DNA of 64,000 nucleotides from Pedobacter kyonggii (GTDB lineage Bacteria; Bacteroidota; Bacteroidia; Sphingobacteriales; Sphingobacteriaceae). Shown here one piece after another: positions 50,623 to 59,918 of this stretch (positions within the stretch are counted from its first letter, which is position 1; the number at the start of each line of letters is the position of its first letter). A program made the translations under genes and the position numbers. The DNA lies in the NCBI RefSeq assembly GCF_004310665.1, contig NZ_SIXF01000020.1, positions 34,317 through 98,316 of the forward strand. The letters run 5' to 3'. The notes below the pieces were generated by a model. It saw only the letters and a program-made list of their open reading frames with translations, did not search any database and was not told the DNA's origin.

Positions 50623-51316
50623 GTTTCCCTCCTTCATTTATTAGTGATGCACGTTTCCAGCTTCTTGTCCAATGCTCATCAGTTTTAACATGCCCCTTAC
50701 GTACGTATTTGAACACATTTTGAGCGAAATTATCAACGGTATACCCATCGGCATTCCTGCTAACGATTCCCTCCATAGTGACCTGGATTTTATCGTAAAC
50801 ATCATAAGTATCAAATTTCCCTGGATCCTTCACCAACTCAAGTATTTCTTTTTCGAATTGCAGTTGATTTTCTGGTTTTTGTTCTATTTTAATTACAGGA
50901 ACAGTTGGCAGATCTAACATATTTGCATAAAACGCTGTTTCTTCCCAGCTTAACCAATGGCCGCATTCGCGGATACCGAATACATAAAAATGATGTTCGA
51001 GCTTACGGTATTCAATAGAATGGATAGCGTATAAATTTTCCACGAAGATCTCCAAGTCTCCTAAATCATGTTTCGCAAGTTGCCAAAAACGCCTAAGACT
51101 TTCTGTCCATGGGGATGTTGTTGGTGCCGCATGCGAGCGGGCAAACACACCGTATTTAGATAGGCAATTATTCTCGCCATCGAGTTTTTCGGTGTGTATA
51201 AGTGTCGGAATTTTTTGTAAATATCCCCAATAGTCGTGCTGTATTCTGTCATCGCTAGTTGTTCCAGGCGAAAACGGGTAGTGATAAGTACGACCATATT
51301 TTTGTGAAATAGCCAT
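50609..51316 (-). CDS. ATP-dependent RNA ligase (nucleotidyltransferase superfamily)
   Basis: The 235-residue protein has the covalent nucleotidyltransferase motifs in order: motif I EKLDGEN with Lys44 as the expected AMP-accepting residue; motif III FYVFGI (110-115); motif IV MEGIVSR (181-187); motif V VFKYVRK (201-207, two lysines). The N-terminal KYGRTYHYPFSPGTTSDDR is typical of the compact bacterial RNA ligase family (RNA_ligase domain). It seals 3'-OH/5'-phosphate RNA ends. Its last codons carry the ribosome-binding site of hd-pnk, so healing and sealing enzymes are made together. No tRNA or toxin gene flanks it. Confidence 0.93.
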   Translation of the reverse strand: MAISQKYGRTYHYPFSPGTTSDDRIQHDYWGYLQKIPTLIHTEKLDGENNCLSKYGVFARSHAAPTTSPWTESLRRFWQLAKHDLGDLEIFVENLYAIHSIEYRKLEHHFYVFGIRECGHWLSWEETAFYANMLDLPTVPVIKIEQKPENQLQFEKEILELVKDPGKFDTYDVYDKIQVTMEGIVSRNADGYTVDNFAQNVFKYVRKGHVKTDEHWTRSWKRASLINEGGKHVDL

Positions 51317-51496
51317 ATTATAATAAGTAAAATAAAAGATAAATAGTAATTACTCCCTCCCCGGGTGGGAAAGGTCATTCAACATTTATATGCAAATGAT
51401 ATTACATGACACAAGACTTGATAGTTCGTTTAGCAACAAAAGTAATGAAACTAATTTAATTTCTTCAATTAACGGAATGTTATTTAAGAAGTTAAC

Positions 51497-51535
51497 AAAA
51501 AAAATCCATTTTTCTTTAAAGGAAAATGGATTTAT
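51497..51535 (-). terminator. Intrinsic terminator of the outer-membrane barrel gene
   Basis: AAATCCATTTT and AAAATGGATTT form an 11-bp stem around a short loop. On the minus strand it is followed by TTTTTTTGTT. It lies about 55-90 bp after the stop at 51590. The rest of 51317-51589 is the ligase promoter side with no gene seen. Confidence 0.75.
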
Positions 51536-51589
51536 GTTTTTGCGGTATTCAAGCTTACCTGTAAGAAGAATAAAGAAGTTTAGACGTAC

Positions 51590-52159
51590 CTAAAACAGTT
51601 TAAATCCAACAGATAGATTAAATAAACCGCTTTTTTCACCTAGTCCTTTATTAATTTTTGTAAGGCCCCTGCTGTATCTGGCATCAATACTGATATTGCC
51701 AATATCTACCCCAGCATTGATCACTCCACCGAAATTAAGCTTTTTATAATCAAAGCCAACTGGCCCTTTTGCTTCGTTAAGGGTATAATTAACATCGAGC
51801 CCAGCAGAAACCCTGAAATTTAAGGCTTCGGTATCAATCAGCTTATAACCCACCATAAGGGGCAAATTAAGTTGATTAAATTTTGGTGTATAAGTGTTAG
51901 CAGCATAAACATATGAACTCTTAAAGCTAACATAGTTCAACTCTGGTTGAAAATATAATGATGTACCAACCCGTGCAAATACCCCAAAATTATAACCTAC
52001 CTTTCCCTTTTTATCTGTAATGGCCTTTAAACTTGTTGGCAATGTTCCATAGTTTACACCAGCTTTTACACCAAATACCAGATCAGAATCTTGTGCTTTT
52101 ACCACTCCAGCGGTAATTACCATAACAGCAACTAATAAATAAAACTTGTTCATTTTCAT
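51590..52159 (-). CDS. Outer-membrane beta-barrel protein (OMP_b-brl_2-type)
   Basis: The 189-residue protein has a signal peptide (KFYLLVAVMVITAGVVKA) followed by beta strands of an eight-stranded-type barrel: SDLVFGVKAGVNYGTLPTSL, VGYNFGVFARVGTSLYFQPE, LNLPLMVGYKLIDTEALNFR, VSAGLDVNYTL, and a C-terminal SGLFNLSVGFKLF ending in Phe, the usual barrel-assembly signal. This is the porin-family/PorT-like barrel common in Bacteroidota. Function unknown. It is convergent with nothing and divergent from the SusC locus. Confidence 0.87.
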   Translation of the reverse strand: MKMNKFYLLVAVMVITAGVVKAQDSDLVFGVKAGVNYGTLPTSLKAITDKKGKVGYNFGVFARVGTSLYFQPELNYVSFKSSYVYAANTYTPKFNQLNLPLMVGYKLIDTEALNFRVSAGLDVNYTLNEAKGPVGFDYKKLNFGGVINAGVDIGNISIDARYSRGLTKINKGLGEKSGLFNLSVGFKLF

Positions 52160-52418
52160 ACTTTTTGTTTTTTAAATAATTGAATATTTATTGTGTTTTT
52201 GAAAGTATGACAACAACATTTGGATTTACCCCTACGCCATTAAAAAATATGAATTGAACTTGTAGTGAAAAATATCTTAACGGTTAAATAATAGTCTTAA
52301 TTAAACAGTTAAGACCTTTTAGAATTGCAAAATTTATTTTTGGATTTGAAAAAAATCGAATACAACATTTGGTGGTTTTAACGAAAACAAGCAACTTTTT
52401 GCCTTAATAATTGCATAA

Positions 52419-52625
52419 TCTATCTTCACAGATCAAAGATATGGGCACCTCTCACCTAATAACGATGTTCTAAAAGAACTTATAGACGGAAACATTACCA
52501 CATATTCTACCGACTTCTCGTTAATGGGCAAAAAAGTTACACAGGCAGCGCTAAAAAAAAAGAAAAAATCCTGTTTTTACGTCATCGTGTTAAATTTAAC
52601 CCTTAATCCTGAATCAATAACCTGA
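52419..52625 (+). pseudogene. Possible remnant of a tyrosine recombinase C-terminus
   Basis: A stop-free frame contains TDQRYGHLSPNNDVLKELID. This resembles the T-x-RY-x-HLSP catalytic-tyrosine end of phage-type integrases, with no upstream catalytic domain. It lies in the 629-bp gap 52160-52788 upstream of susC, which otherwise shows AT-rich sequence and a CATCTTTG (52711-52718), a weak match to the -7 consensus. It could be chance. Confidence 0.25.
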
Positions 52626-52788
52626 AAATCCTTAACATTATTTTCAATTAACCTTATAATTCTTAATAATTTCTTAATTCTAACTGACAAAATCCCTAAT
52701 CGGGTTAAGGCATCTTTGTGGGAAATTCACAGGGCATAGAACAATCGTTTGTTTCTGTGAATAATCCAAAAATCATAACCAATCATTC

Positions 52789-55776
52789 ATGAAACAAAAC
52801 TACAAAAAGACCTCCTTGTCTTTGATTGGCAGATGGCAATATCTTGTTGCAATGCTGCTTTTCTTTTCATTAAACATCCATGCTCAGGGCAGTAAAACAA
52901 TAACGGGTAAAGTTATTGATGAGACTAATCAACCATTACCAGGCGTAACAGTTAAAATAAAAGGCAGCAATTTAGGAACATCAACCGATACAAATGGCAT
53001 TTATACCATTCAGGCAAAACCATCTGATATACTAACATTTTCACTACTTGGAAGTTTAACCAAAGAAATTCCGGTTAATAACCAGGCTAAAATAAATATA
53101 ACCCTTGTTTCGGATAATCAAAACCTGAAAGATGTTGTGGTTATTGGTTATGGTACAGCTAATAAAAAAGATTTAACAGGTGCAGTCACTTCTGTAAAGT
53201 CAGAAGAATTTAATCAGGGCGTTTTGGTTAACCCAGCACAACTTTTACAAGGTAAAGTTGCTGGTCTCAATGTTACTAAAAGTGGCGATCCGAATGCTAA
53301 ACCATCTACTATTTTACGTGGTCCATCTACTTTACGTGAAGGTGCTGCGCAAGAGCCGTTTTACGTTATCGACGGTGTTCCTGGAGCTTCAATTGATTTA
53401 TTAGCTCCGGCTGATATAGAGAATATCGACATTTTAAAAGATGCATCTTCAACTGCCATTTATGGTTCAAGGGCCGCAAACGGCGTAATCATTGTCACCA
53501 CAAAACGTTCTAAAAGCGGCCAATCTCGCCTAAATTATAGCGGTTATGCTGCCGTAGAGAAAGTTTCTAAAAAATATGATATGCTTTCAGCTCCTGAGTT
53601 GAGACAATACCTTGCAGATAATAAGCAAACTTTAAACCCGGTAGATGATGATGGTTCGGATACAAACTGGCAATCACTTTTGGAAAGAACAGGTTATTCT
53701 CAAAATCACAATCTTTCTTACGGTGGCGCTGGTCAAACGTCAGATTATGGTGCAAGTGTGAATTACCTCGATAATAAAGGTATTCTTAAAAATACATCGC
53801 TAAAAAGAACAATTGTACGTGCTTTCCTTAACGAAAAGTTTTTTAATGATAGGCTTAAACTGGGTTTAACCATAACCAATAGCAATTCAAAAAGTTCTGA
53901 TGTATATCAATCACAAGCGCTTCCCAATATGCTTTTCTATTTGCCAACAGTAAATCCTTTTAATACAGATGGCACATATAAAGAAAACTACAACCGCACC
54001 GGGAGTGGAACAAGAAATCCATTATCAATTGTTGATAATAATGTTATCGATAATCTGAATAATAAAACGTTGATTAATGGTATGGCTCAGGTAAATATCA
54101 TTGATGGGTTGAGGTTTACAGCCAGCGTTTCTTCTCAGAGAGACCAGAATAACTACAGCACTTATTTAAACAGTCAATCGGGATTAGCAAGAGGCGTAAA
54201 CGGACAAGCGCAAAAAATTGATGTTCTAAACAAAAGCCAGGTTTTAGAGGGCTACTTTAACTATGATAAAACTTTTGGAAAACATAGTTTAAAATTGCTA
54301 GGTGGTTATTCATGGCAAGAAGATAGAACGAATGATGGTTTTGGCGTAACTACACAAAATTTTTCAAATGATAATTTAGGTTATAACAACCTGTTTTTGT
54401 CTAATCCAAGTTTACTCTCTCAAATAGCCTTTAATAATGCGCCAATATCTACTTTAAGGCTAATTTCATATTACGGCAGGGTTCAGTACAATTACAATGA
54501 GAAATATTTATTCCAGGCATCGTTAAGAAACGATGGTTCTTCAGCTTTCGGAAAAAATAATCGATGGGGTTTATTCCCGGCTATTTCTGCTGGATGGAGA
54601 ATTATTGGTGAAGACTTTATGCAGTCGGTTCCGGTTATTAGTGATTTAAAACTTCGTGCTGGTTACGGCGTATCTGGTAACAGTTTAGGTTTTGATGCCT
54701 TCTCTTCGTTATTGATTTATGGAACACTTTCTGGAAGTAATAAATTTTTAAACAACGGCTCTATCAGTAATGCGATTGGCCCAGTTAGAAACGAAAACCC
54801 AGATTTAAAGTGGGAAAGTACAGCAACAACCAACATCGGTTTAGATTTTGGTTTATTTAAAAACAGGATTACGGGTTCGTTAGATTTTTACGTCAAACAA
54901 ACTTCAGATTTGATTTACGACCGTTACGAAGTTTCTACAACACAGTTTTTCTTACCAACCATTACAGCCAACGTTGGTAAAATAAAAAATACAGGTGTGG
55001 AGTTTTCATTAAACGCTACAGTTTTCCAAACAGATAGTTTCAGATGGACAACGTCCCCAAATATTGCGCACAATAAAAACGTAGTAGAAACATTATCTGA
55101 TGATTTCTATAAAATTGCAGCCATTCAAACGGCTCAGCTTGGTGGCAAAGGTCAGTCAGGCAATTTCAGTCAGCTAGTTCAGCCAGGTTATGCATTGGGT
55201 ACTTTTAATCTTTGGAATTATGCTGGTAAAAATGCTGCAGGTGTAAGTACATACATCAATGCTGCTGGTCAAACTATTGCTACACAGCCTTTAACCACTG
55301 ATGCGAAAATTGCTGGTAACGCCCAGCCTAAATTAATTTACGGATGGGGAAATAGTTTCAGCTATAAAAACTGGGATTTTAATTTTTTAGTTAGAGGAGT
55401 TTTGGGTAACAAGATTTTGAATGCTACAAAGGCATCTTTAAATAATCCTGCCGATGCAAAACTTCAAAACATTCCAACATTTACCTTGGGCGAATCTTTC
55501 AATGATATTAATGCTTATCTGATTTCAGACCGTTTCCTTGAAAGTGGCTCATACATGCGCATGGATAACGCTACGTTTGGCTATACGCTAAAACCTAAAA
55601 CACCAGCTATCAAAAACATTAGATTATATGTTACAGCAAATAACCTTTTTGTAATCACAAAGTATAGCGGTTTAGACCCAGAAATCAACATCGGTGGATT
55701 AACGCCAGGAATTGATAACAATAATTATTATCCAAAAACAAGAACCTTCAGTTTCGGTGCAAGTGCATCATTTTAA
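52789..55776 (+). CDS. SusC/RagA-family TonB-linked outer-membrane transporter
   Basis: The 995-residue protein has a signal peptide (about 1-32), a carboxypeptidase-regulatory-like domain (about 36-110: KTITGKVIDETNQPLPGVTV), the SusC plug (DVVVIGYGTANKKDLTGAVT, FYVIDGVPGASIDLL, IDILKDASSTAIYGSRAANG), and a long TonB-dependent barrel to the C-terminal ASF. It imports substrates bound by its SusD partner, powered by TonB. The downstream genes encode phospholipid- and phosphate-releasing enzymes rather than glycosidases, so the ligand is probably a phosphorylated or lipid-derived compound. No regulator sits beside it. Confidence 0.96.
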   Translation: MKQNYKKTSLSLIGRWQYLVAMLLFFSLNIHAQGSKTITGKVIDETNQPLPGVTVKIKGSNLGTSTDTNGIYTIQAKPSDILTFSLLGSLTKEIPVNNQAKINITLVSDNQNLKDVVVIGYGTANKKDLTGAVTSVKSEEFNQGVLVNPAQLLQGKVAGLNVTKSGDPNAKPSTILRGPSTLREGAAQEPFYVIDGVPGASIDLLAPADIENIDILKDASSTAIYGSRAANGVIIVTTKRSKSGQSRLNYSGYAAVEKVSKKYDMLSAPELRQYLADNKQTLNPVDDDGSDTNWQSLLERTGYSQNHNLSYGGAGQTSDYGASVNYLDNKGILKNTSLKRTIVRAFLNEKFFNDRLKLGLTITNSNSKSSDVYQSQALPNMLFYLPTVNPFNTDGTYKENYNRTGSGTRNPLSIVDNNVIDNLNNKTLINGMAQVNIIDGLRFTASVSSQRDQNNYSTYLNSQSGLARGVNGQAQKIDVLNKSQVLEGYFNYDKTFGKHSLKLLGGYSWQEDRTNDGFGVTTQNFSNDNLGYNNLFLSNPSLLSQIAFNNAPISTLRLISYYGRVQYNYNEKYLFQASLRNDGSSAFGKNNRWGLFPAISAGWRIIGEDFMQSVPVISDLKLRAGYGVSGNSLGFDAFSSLLIYGTLSGSNKFLNNGSISNAIGPVRNENPDLKWESTATTNIGLDFGLFKNRITGSLDFYVKQTSDLIYDRYEVSTTQFFLPTITANVGKIKNTGVEFSLNATVFQTDSFRWTTSPNIAHNKNVVETLSDDFYKIAAIQTAQLGGKGQSGNFSQLVQPGYALGTFNLWNYAGKNAAGVSTYINAAGQTIATQPLTTDAKIAGNAQPKLIYGWGNSFSYKNWDFNFLVRGVLGNKILNATKASLNNPADAKLQNIPTFTLGESFNDINAYLISDRFLESGSYMRMDNATFGYTLKPKTPAIKNIRLYVTANNLFVITKYSGLDPEINIGGLTPGIDNNNYYPKTRTFSFGASASF

Positions 55777-55786
55777 AAAAATAACG

Positions 55787-57382
55787 ATGAAAAAGATTAT
55801 AATCCTATTTAATATCCTTGCTTGCCTGATGGTATTAGCATCATGCAGCAAGTTAGATGTCGATGTAGAATCGCAATACGTTAAAGATAATTTTCCTTTT
55901 ACCAATTCAGATTACGCGGCACTTTTTGGCACCATGTATTCTAACCTTTCTTCTCAATATGGCGTTCCATATTGGAGAATGCAAGAGCTTTCTACAGATG
56001 CAGCAATTATTCCGGCACGCGATGGAAACTTTGATGATGGCGGTCAGTACCGCCAGCTTCATTACCATACCTGGACAATTGATCATCCGAATGTGAGAGA
56101 TATCTGGCAGTGGGGATTTGGCGGTATCAATAACTGCAACCGTTTAATCAACCTGACTAATGAATCATCAGTTTCCGCTACGCAGAAAAGCAGCAGTTTA
56201 GCTGAAGTAAAAGCAATGAGGGCCTTATATTATTACTTTATGATGGATTTATATGGTAATGTGCCGATTATCGATACTTTCCCGGTAAGTTCGCTTCCTG
56301 GAAACCAAACCAGAGATAAAGTATTTGAATTTATTGAGAAAGAACTTTTAGCCGTTATTCCGCAATTACCAATAAAAGATAATAACAACCGCGTATTGGT
56401 TTATGGCCGACCAACCCAGGCAATGGCTTATGCTTTATTAGAAAAAATGTATCTTAATGCAGAGGTATATACTGGCAAACCGAGATATGCAGATGCCGTA
56501 ATTATGGCTGATAATATCCTGAAAAACACCAACTACGCTTTGGATAACAAATATTCAGATATTTTTGATGTAAACAATGGCCCTCAGATTAATGAAACTA
56601 TATTTGCTATTCCTTACGATCAGCAGATTCCAGGCAACCAGATGACAAGATTTGGTTTTTATCCTGCACTAGCAGCAGCATATGGCATTAATGTGGGTTT
56701 TAGTATTGCAATGAGCACAACGCCAGAATATTATAACCGTTTTAATTTAAACAATGATATCCGTAACAGTTTCTGGTTAATTGGCAAACAATATGCGCCA
56801 GATGCTAATCGCAAACCTGATTTAACTAAACCTGTTTTTGTTGCAGGAACAACTACACAAATCGAAATTACACCAGATTTAATTCTGAAACCAGGTAAGC
56901 CGATGGATTTGGGTAATACTGTTGCAGATCAGGCAAAAGGTGTTCGTTCAGTGAAATACTGGCCAGACATAAACGCAATTCAGGCGACACGTTTAAATGG
57001 CAACGATATGCCCCTATTCCGTTTGGCAGATGTAATGCTCATGAAAGCAGAAGCGATATTAAGAGGAGCAACTGCTACTACAGTTAATGGCGAGTTACAA
57101 ACACCACTGGTACTTGTAAATAAAATAAGAGCCCGTGCTGGTGCTAGTTTAGCCAGTTCGGTAGATTTGAGCACTTTACTTGATGAAAGAGCACGTGAAT
57201 TTAGCTGGGAAGCATGGAGAAGAAACGATTTAATCCGTTTTGGACAATTTGAAACTGAATATCCGCTACCAAATGATGTATTGACAATGAATAAGGATGT
57301 AACCAGAAGAATTTATCCTATTCCTGCTAATGAGTTAAAATTAAATACAAATTTAAAGCAGAACCCTGGTTATCCTCAATAA
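55787..57382 (+). CDS. SusD/RagB-family substrate-binding lipoprotein
   Basis: I start at MKKIIILFNILACLMVLASC (531 residues), a lipoprotein signal with lipidation at Cys20; a longer frame would overlap the end of susC by 65 bp without a signal peptide. SusD traits are visible: the N-terminal WGFGGINNCNRLI and VKAMRALYYYFMMDLYGNVP, and the C-terminal LDERAREFSWEAWRRNDLIR, MTRRIYPIPANELKLN-like end. SusD caps the SusC barrel and captures ligand. It begins 10 bp after susC. Confidence 0.96.
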   Translation: MKKIIILFNILACLMVLASCSKLDVDVESQYVKDNFPFTNSDYAALFGTMYSNLSSQYGVPYWRMQELSTDAAIIPARDGNFDDGGQYRQLHYHTWTIDHPNVRDIWQWGFGGINNCNRLINLTNESSVSATQKSSSLAEVKAMRALYYYFMMDLYGNVPIIDTFPVSSLPGNQTRDKVFEFIEKELLAVIPQLPIKDNNNRVLVYGRPTQAMAYALLEKMYLNAEVYTGKPRYADAVIMADNILKNTNYALDNKYSDIFDVNNGPQINETIFAIPYDQQIPGNQMTRFGFYPALAAAYGINVGFSIAMSTTPEYYNRFNLNNDIRNSFWLIGKQYAPDANRKPDLTKPVFVAGTTTQIEITPDLILKPGKPMDLGNTVADQAKGVRSVKYWPDINAIQATRLNGNDMPLFRLADVMLMKAEAILRGATATTVNGELQTPLVLVNKIRARAGASLASSVDLSTLLDERAREFSWEAWRRNDLIRFGQFETEYPLPNDVLTMNKDVTRRIYPIPANELKLNTNLKQNPGYPQ

Positions 57383-57396
57383 TATAAGCTAAAAAT

Positions 57397-58464
57397 ATGA
57401 AACTCATTACCTGTTTAAGTCTGTTGCTAGCTCTGCCGGCAATAGACTTAAATTCTAAAAAACCAGATCTACCTATAAATCAAATTCAGGTTATAGGTTC
57501 CCATAACAGCTACAAACAAGCCATCGATCCGGCATTATTTAGCATATTCAAGAAAACGGATTCAGTATCTGCCAGTAAGATTGATTATGAGCATATTCCT
57601 CTACCAGCGCAGTTGAATTTGGGCTTAAGAAACCTGGAGATCGATGTTTATGCTGATTCTGCTGGTGGTCGTTATGCGCATCCAAAAGGTTTAGATTGGG
57701 CGAAAGATCAGCCTGCTTTTGATGCTTCAGGAGAAATGAAAAAACCTGGTTTTAAGGTTTTACACATCCCCGAACTTGATTTTAGAAGTTCTGTACCAAC
57801 TTTTGCAGGGGCTTTAAAAGTGTTGCGTACCTGGTCAGAAACACATGCAGATCATACACCGGTTTTTATTACGCTTGAGGCTAAAGATGATTCGATAAAA
57901 AGACCTGGATTCACATCACCAGAATTATTTACGCCAAAGGTTTTTGATGAATTGGATAAAGTGATCTTAGAGAATTTAGGTAAAGAACATATCATTCTTC
58001 CTGATGAAGTAAGAGGTAAATACAGTTCGCTTCAAGATGCAGCACTTCATCAGAATTGGCCAAAATTGAGCCAGACGAAAGGCAAATTTATTTTTGTGCT
58101 TGATGCTATCGGCAAAAAAAGAGCGGTTTATATTCTAAATCATCCATCACTAAAAGGTCGTGTAATGTTCACGAATTCAGACCCGGGTACACCCGAAGCT
58201 GCTTTTATGATTAGAAATAATCCGAAAGACAAACAGATCCCCGAAATGGTAAAAAAAGGTTACATCATTAGAACCAGGGCCGATAACGATACTCAACAGG
58301 CCCGTAAAAACGACAAGGGTGATTTCGATGCAGCTTGTAATTCTGGCGCACAGGTTATCACAACAGATTATTATCTAAAAAGTACACATTTTAACTCCGA
58401 TTACGCTGTCAGCTTTGCTGGTGGCAAATACTACAGAGCTAATCCCTTATTTAAAAGCAAATAG
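57397..58464 (+). CDS. Ca2+-dependent phosphoinositide phospholipase C (PI-PLC-C1 type)
   Basis: The 355-residue protein has an N-terminal signal (MKLITCLSLLLALPAIDLN). It shows the Ca2+-dependent PI-PLC pattern: QVIGSHNSYKQ (catalytic His), LGLRNLEIDVYADSAGGRYA (Ca-ligand Glu/Asp), VFITLEAKD, and later GRVMFTNSD and VITTDYYLKS. Such enzymes cleave phosphatidylinositol-type lipids to diacylglycerol and an inositol phosphate. It follows susD by 14 bp and precedes alkaline phosphatase by 3 bp, so the enzymes likely act in sequence on released phosphates. Confidence 0.9.
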   Translation: MKLITCLSLLLALPAIDLNSKKPDLPINQIQVIGSHNSYKQAIDPALFSIFKKTDSVSASKIDYEHIPLPAQLNLGLRNLEIDVYADSAGGRYAHPKGLDWAKDQPAFDASGEMKKPGFKVLHIPELDFRSSVPTFAGALKVLRTWSETHADHTPVFITLEAKDDSIKRPGFTSPELFTPKVFDELDKVILENLGKEHIILPDEVRGKYSSLQDAALHQNWPKLSQTKGKFIFVLDAIGKKRAVYILNHPSLKGRVMFTNSDPGTPEAAFMIRNNPKDKQIPEMVKKGYIIRTRADNDTQQARKNDKGDFDAACNSGAQVITTDYYLKSTHFNSDYAVSFAGGKYYRANPLFKSK

Positions 58465-58467
58465 AAT

Positions 58468-59871
58468 ATGAATAGAAGGTCATTATTAAAAGGTGGATTG
58501 TTGGCAGGTTTAGCTATTCCATTTACAGGTATAAGTGATGTTATCGCTAAACCTATTGGCGGTTCAAAGAAAGCTAAAAACATCATTATGATGGTAAGTG
58601 ATGGTATGAGCATCGGAACGCTGAATATGGCTGATTTATATTCAAACCGCATACTTGGCCGAAGCAGTAAATGGTTAGGGCTTTACAGAGATAACAAAGC
58701 GGTAAGAGCACTGATGGACACCGCTTCGGCAAGCTCATTGGTTACCGATTCTGCCGCGGCAAGTTCATCGTGGGGAGGCGGTATCCGTGTTAGAAATGGT
58801 TCATTAAACGTAGGAATGAATGGTGAAAAACCTCAGCCAATTCTTCAAAAATTTAAAGAAAAAGGTAAAAAAGTGGGTTGCGTAACCACGGTGCCGATTA
58901 CACATGCAACGCCGGCAGGATTTTGTGTAAATATTGATAACCGTGGCGGACAGGATCTTATTGCAGAAATGTATTTAGGCCTGAAATTCGATGTGATGAT
59001 GGGTGGCGGGCATAAATATTTCGGGGAGAAACGGCAGGGTGGAAACCTGATTCCAAAATATTTAACCCAAGGTTATAAAGTAGCTGAAAATAGAGACGAA
59101 ATGCTGGCTTTGAATAGGTATAATCCAGTTTTAGGTTTATTTGCAGAGGATGGAATGCCTTACGAGGTCGACAGACTGCATGATCAGGAACTCATAAAAT
59201 CAACGCCGACGCTGGCAGAGATGACCATGAAAGCAATCGAACTGATGAAAGATCATAAAGATGGTTTTGCATTACAGGTTGAAGGCGGTAAAGTGGATTG
59301 GGCTGCGCATTCGAATGACCTAAGCGGTTTAATTTTCGATCAGCTTGCTTTTGATGAAGCTGTTGGAAAAGCACTGGAATTTGCCGAAAAAGACGGAGAA
59401 ACATTGGTTATCATTACCACAGATCATGGTAATTCTAACCCCGGTTTGTTCTATGCTGATGAAGCCAACAAAAAGTTCGATAGCCTTCAAAATTTTAAAC
59501 ACAGCAATACCTGGCTTTTAGCGCAGTTAAATCAATCGTTCAGTGAACAAAAAATAATTGATTTGATAAAAGAAAATCAAGGTTTCGAAATGAAATCGGA
59601 AGACGTAAAATCTTTATTAGTGCATTTCAAGGATATTGTTCCAGGTCAGCTCTATAACGAATCGAACCTACCATTTTACGAGTATGGCAAAATATTGGGC
59701 AAATATACCGATGTGCAATGGGCTGGTATGAACCATACCGGTGACTACGTGGAACTAACCATGTTTGGCCCAGGTTCAGAAAACTTAAAGCCTTTCATTA
59801 AAAACTACGAGCTGCATAATTTTATGTTAAAGGCGGCTGAAATGCCAGAATCATTTTTAGTTAAGACATAA
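58468..59871 (+). CDS. Tat-exported alkaline phosphatase (PhoA-like)
   Basis: The 467-residue protein starts with a twin-arginine signal MNRRSLLKGGLLAGLAIPFT. The alkaline phosphatase core shows the metal-binding strand IIMMVSDGMSIGTLNMADLY, the nucleophile region SLVTDSAAASSSWGGG (Ser), VEGGKVDWAAHSNDLSG (Asp/His), ITTDHGNSNPG, and NHTGDYVELTMFGPGSE (His). It removes phosphate from monoesters in the periplasm. It begins 3 bp after the PI-PLC, giving a pathway of lipid cleavage then dephosphorylation. A PHP gene follows 47 bp later. Confidence 0.94.
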   Translation: MNRRSLLKGGLLAGLAIPFTGISDVIAKPIGGSKKAKNIIMMVSDGMSIGTLNMADLYSNRILGRSSKWLGLYRDNKAVRALMDTASASSLVTDSAAASSSWGGGIRVRNGSLNVGMNGEKPQPILQKFKEKGKKVGCVTTVPITHATPAGFCVNIDNRGGQDLIAEMYLGLKFDVMMGGGHKYFGEKRQGGNLIPKYLTQGYKVAENRDEMLALNRYNPVLGLFAEDGMPYEVDRLHDQELIKSTPTLAEMTMKAIELMKDHKDGFALQVEGGKVDWAAHSNDLSGLIFDQLAFDEAVGKALEFAEKDGETLVIITTDHGNSNPGLFYADEANKKFDSLQNFKHSNTWLLAQLNQSFSEQKIIDLIKENQGFEMKSEDVKSLLVHFKDIVPGQLYNESNLPFYEYGKILGKYTDVQWAGMNHTGDYVELTMFGPGSENLKPFIKNYELHNFMLKAAEMPESFLVKT

Positions 59872-59918
59872 ATAATTTCAAACAGCAATGCAGGTACTTT
59901 TTTTAAAAAAAATGAAAA

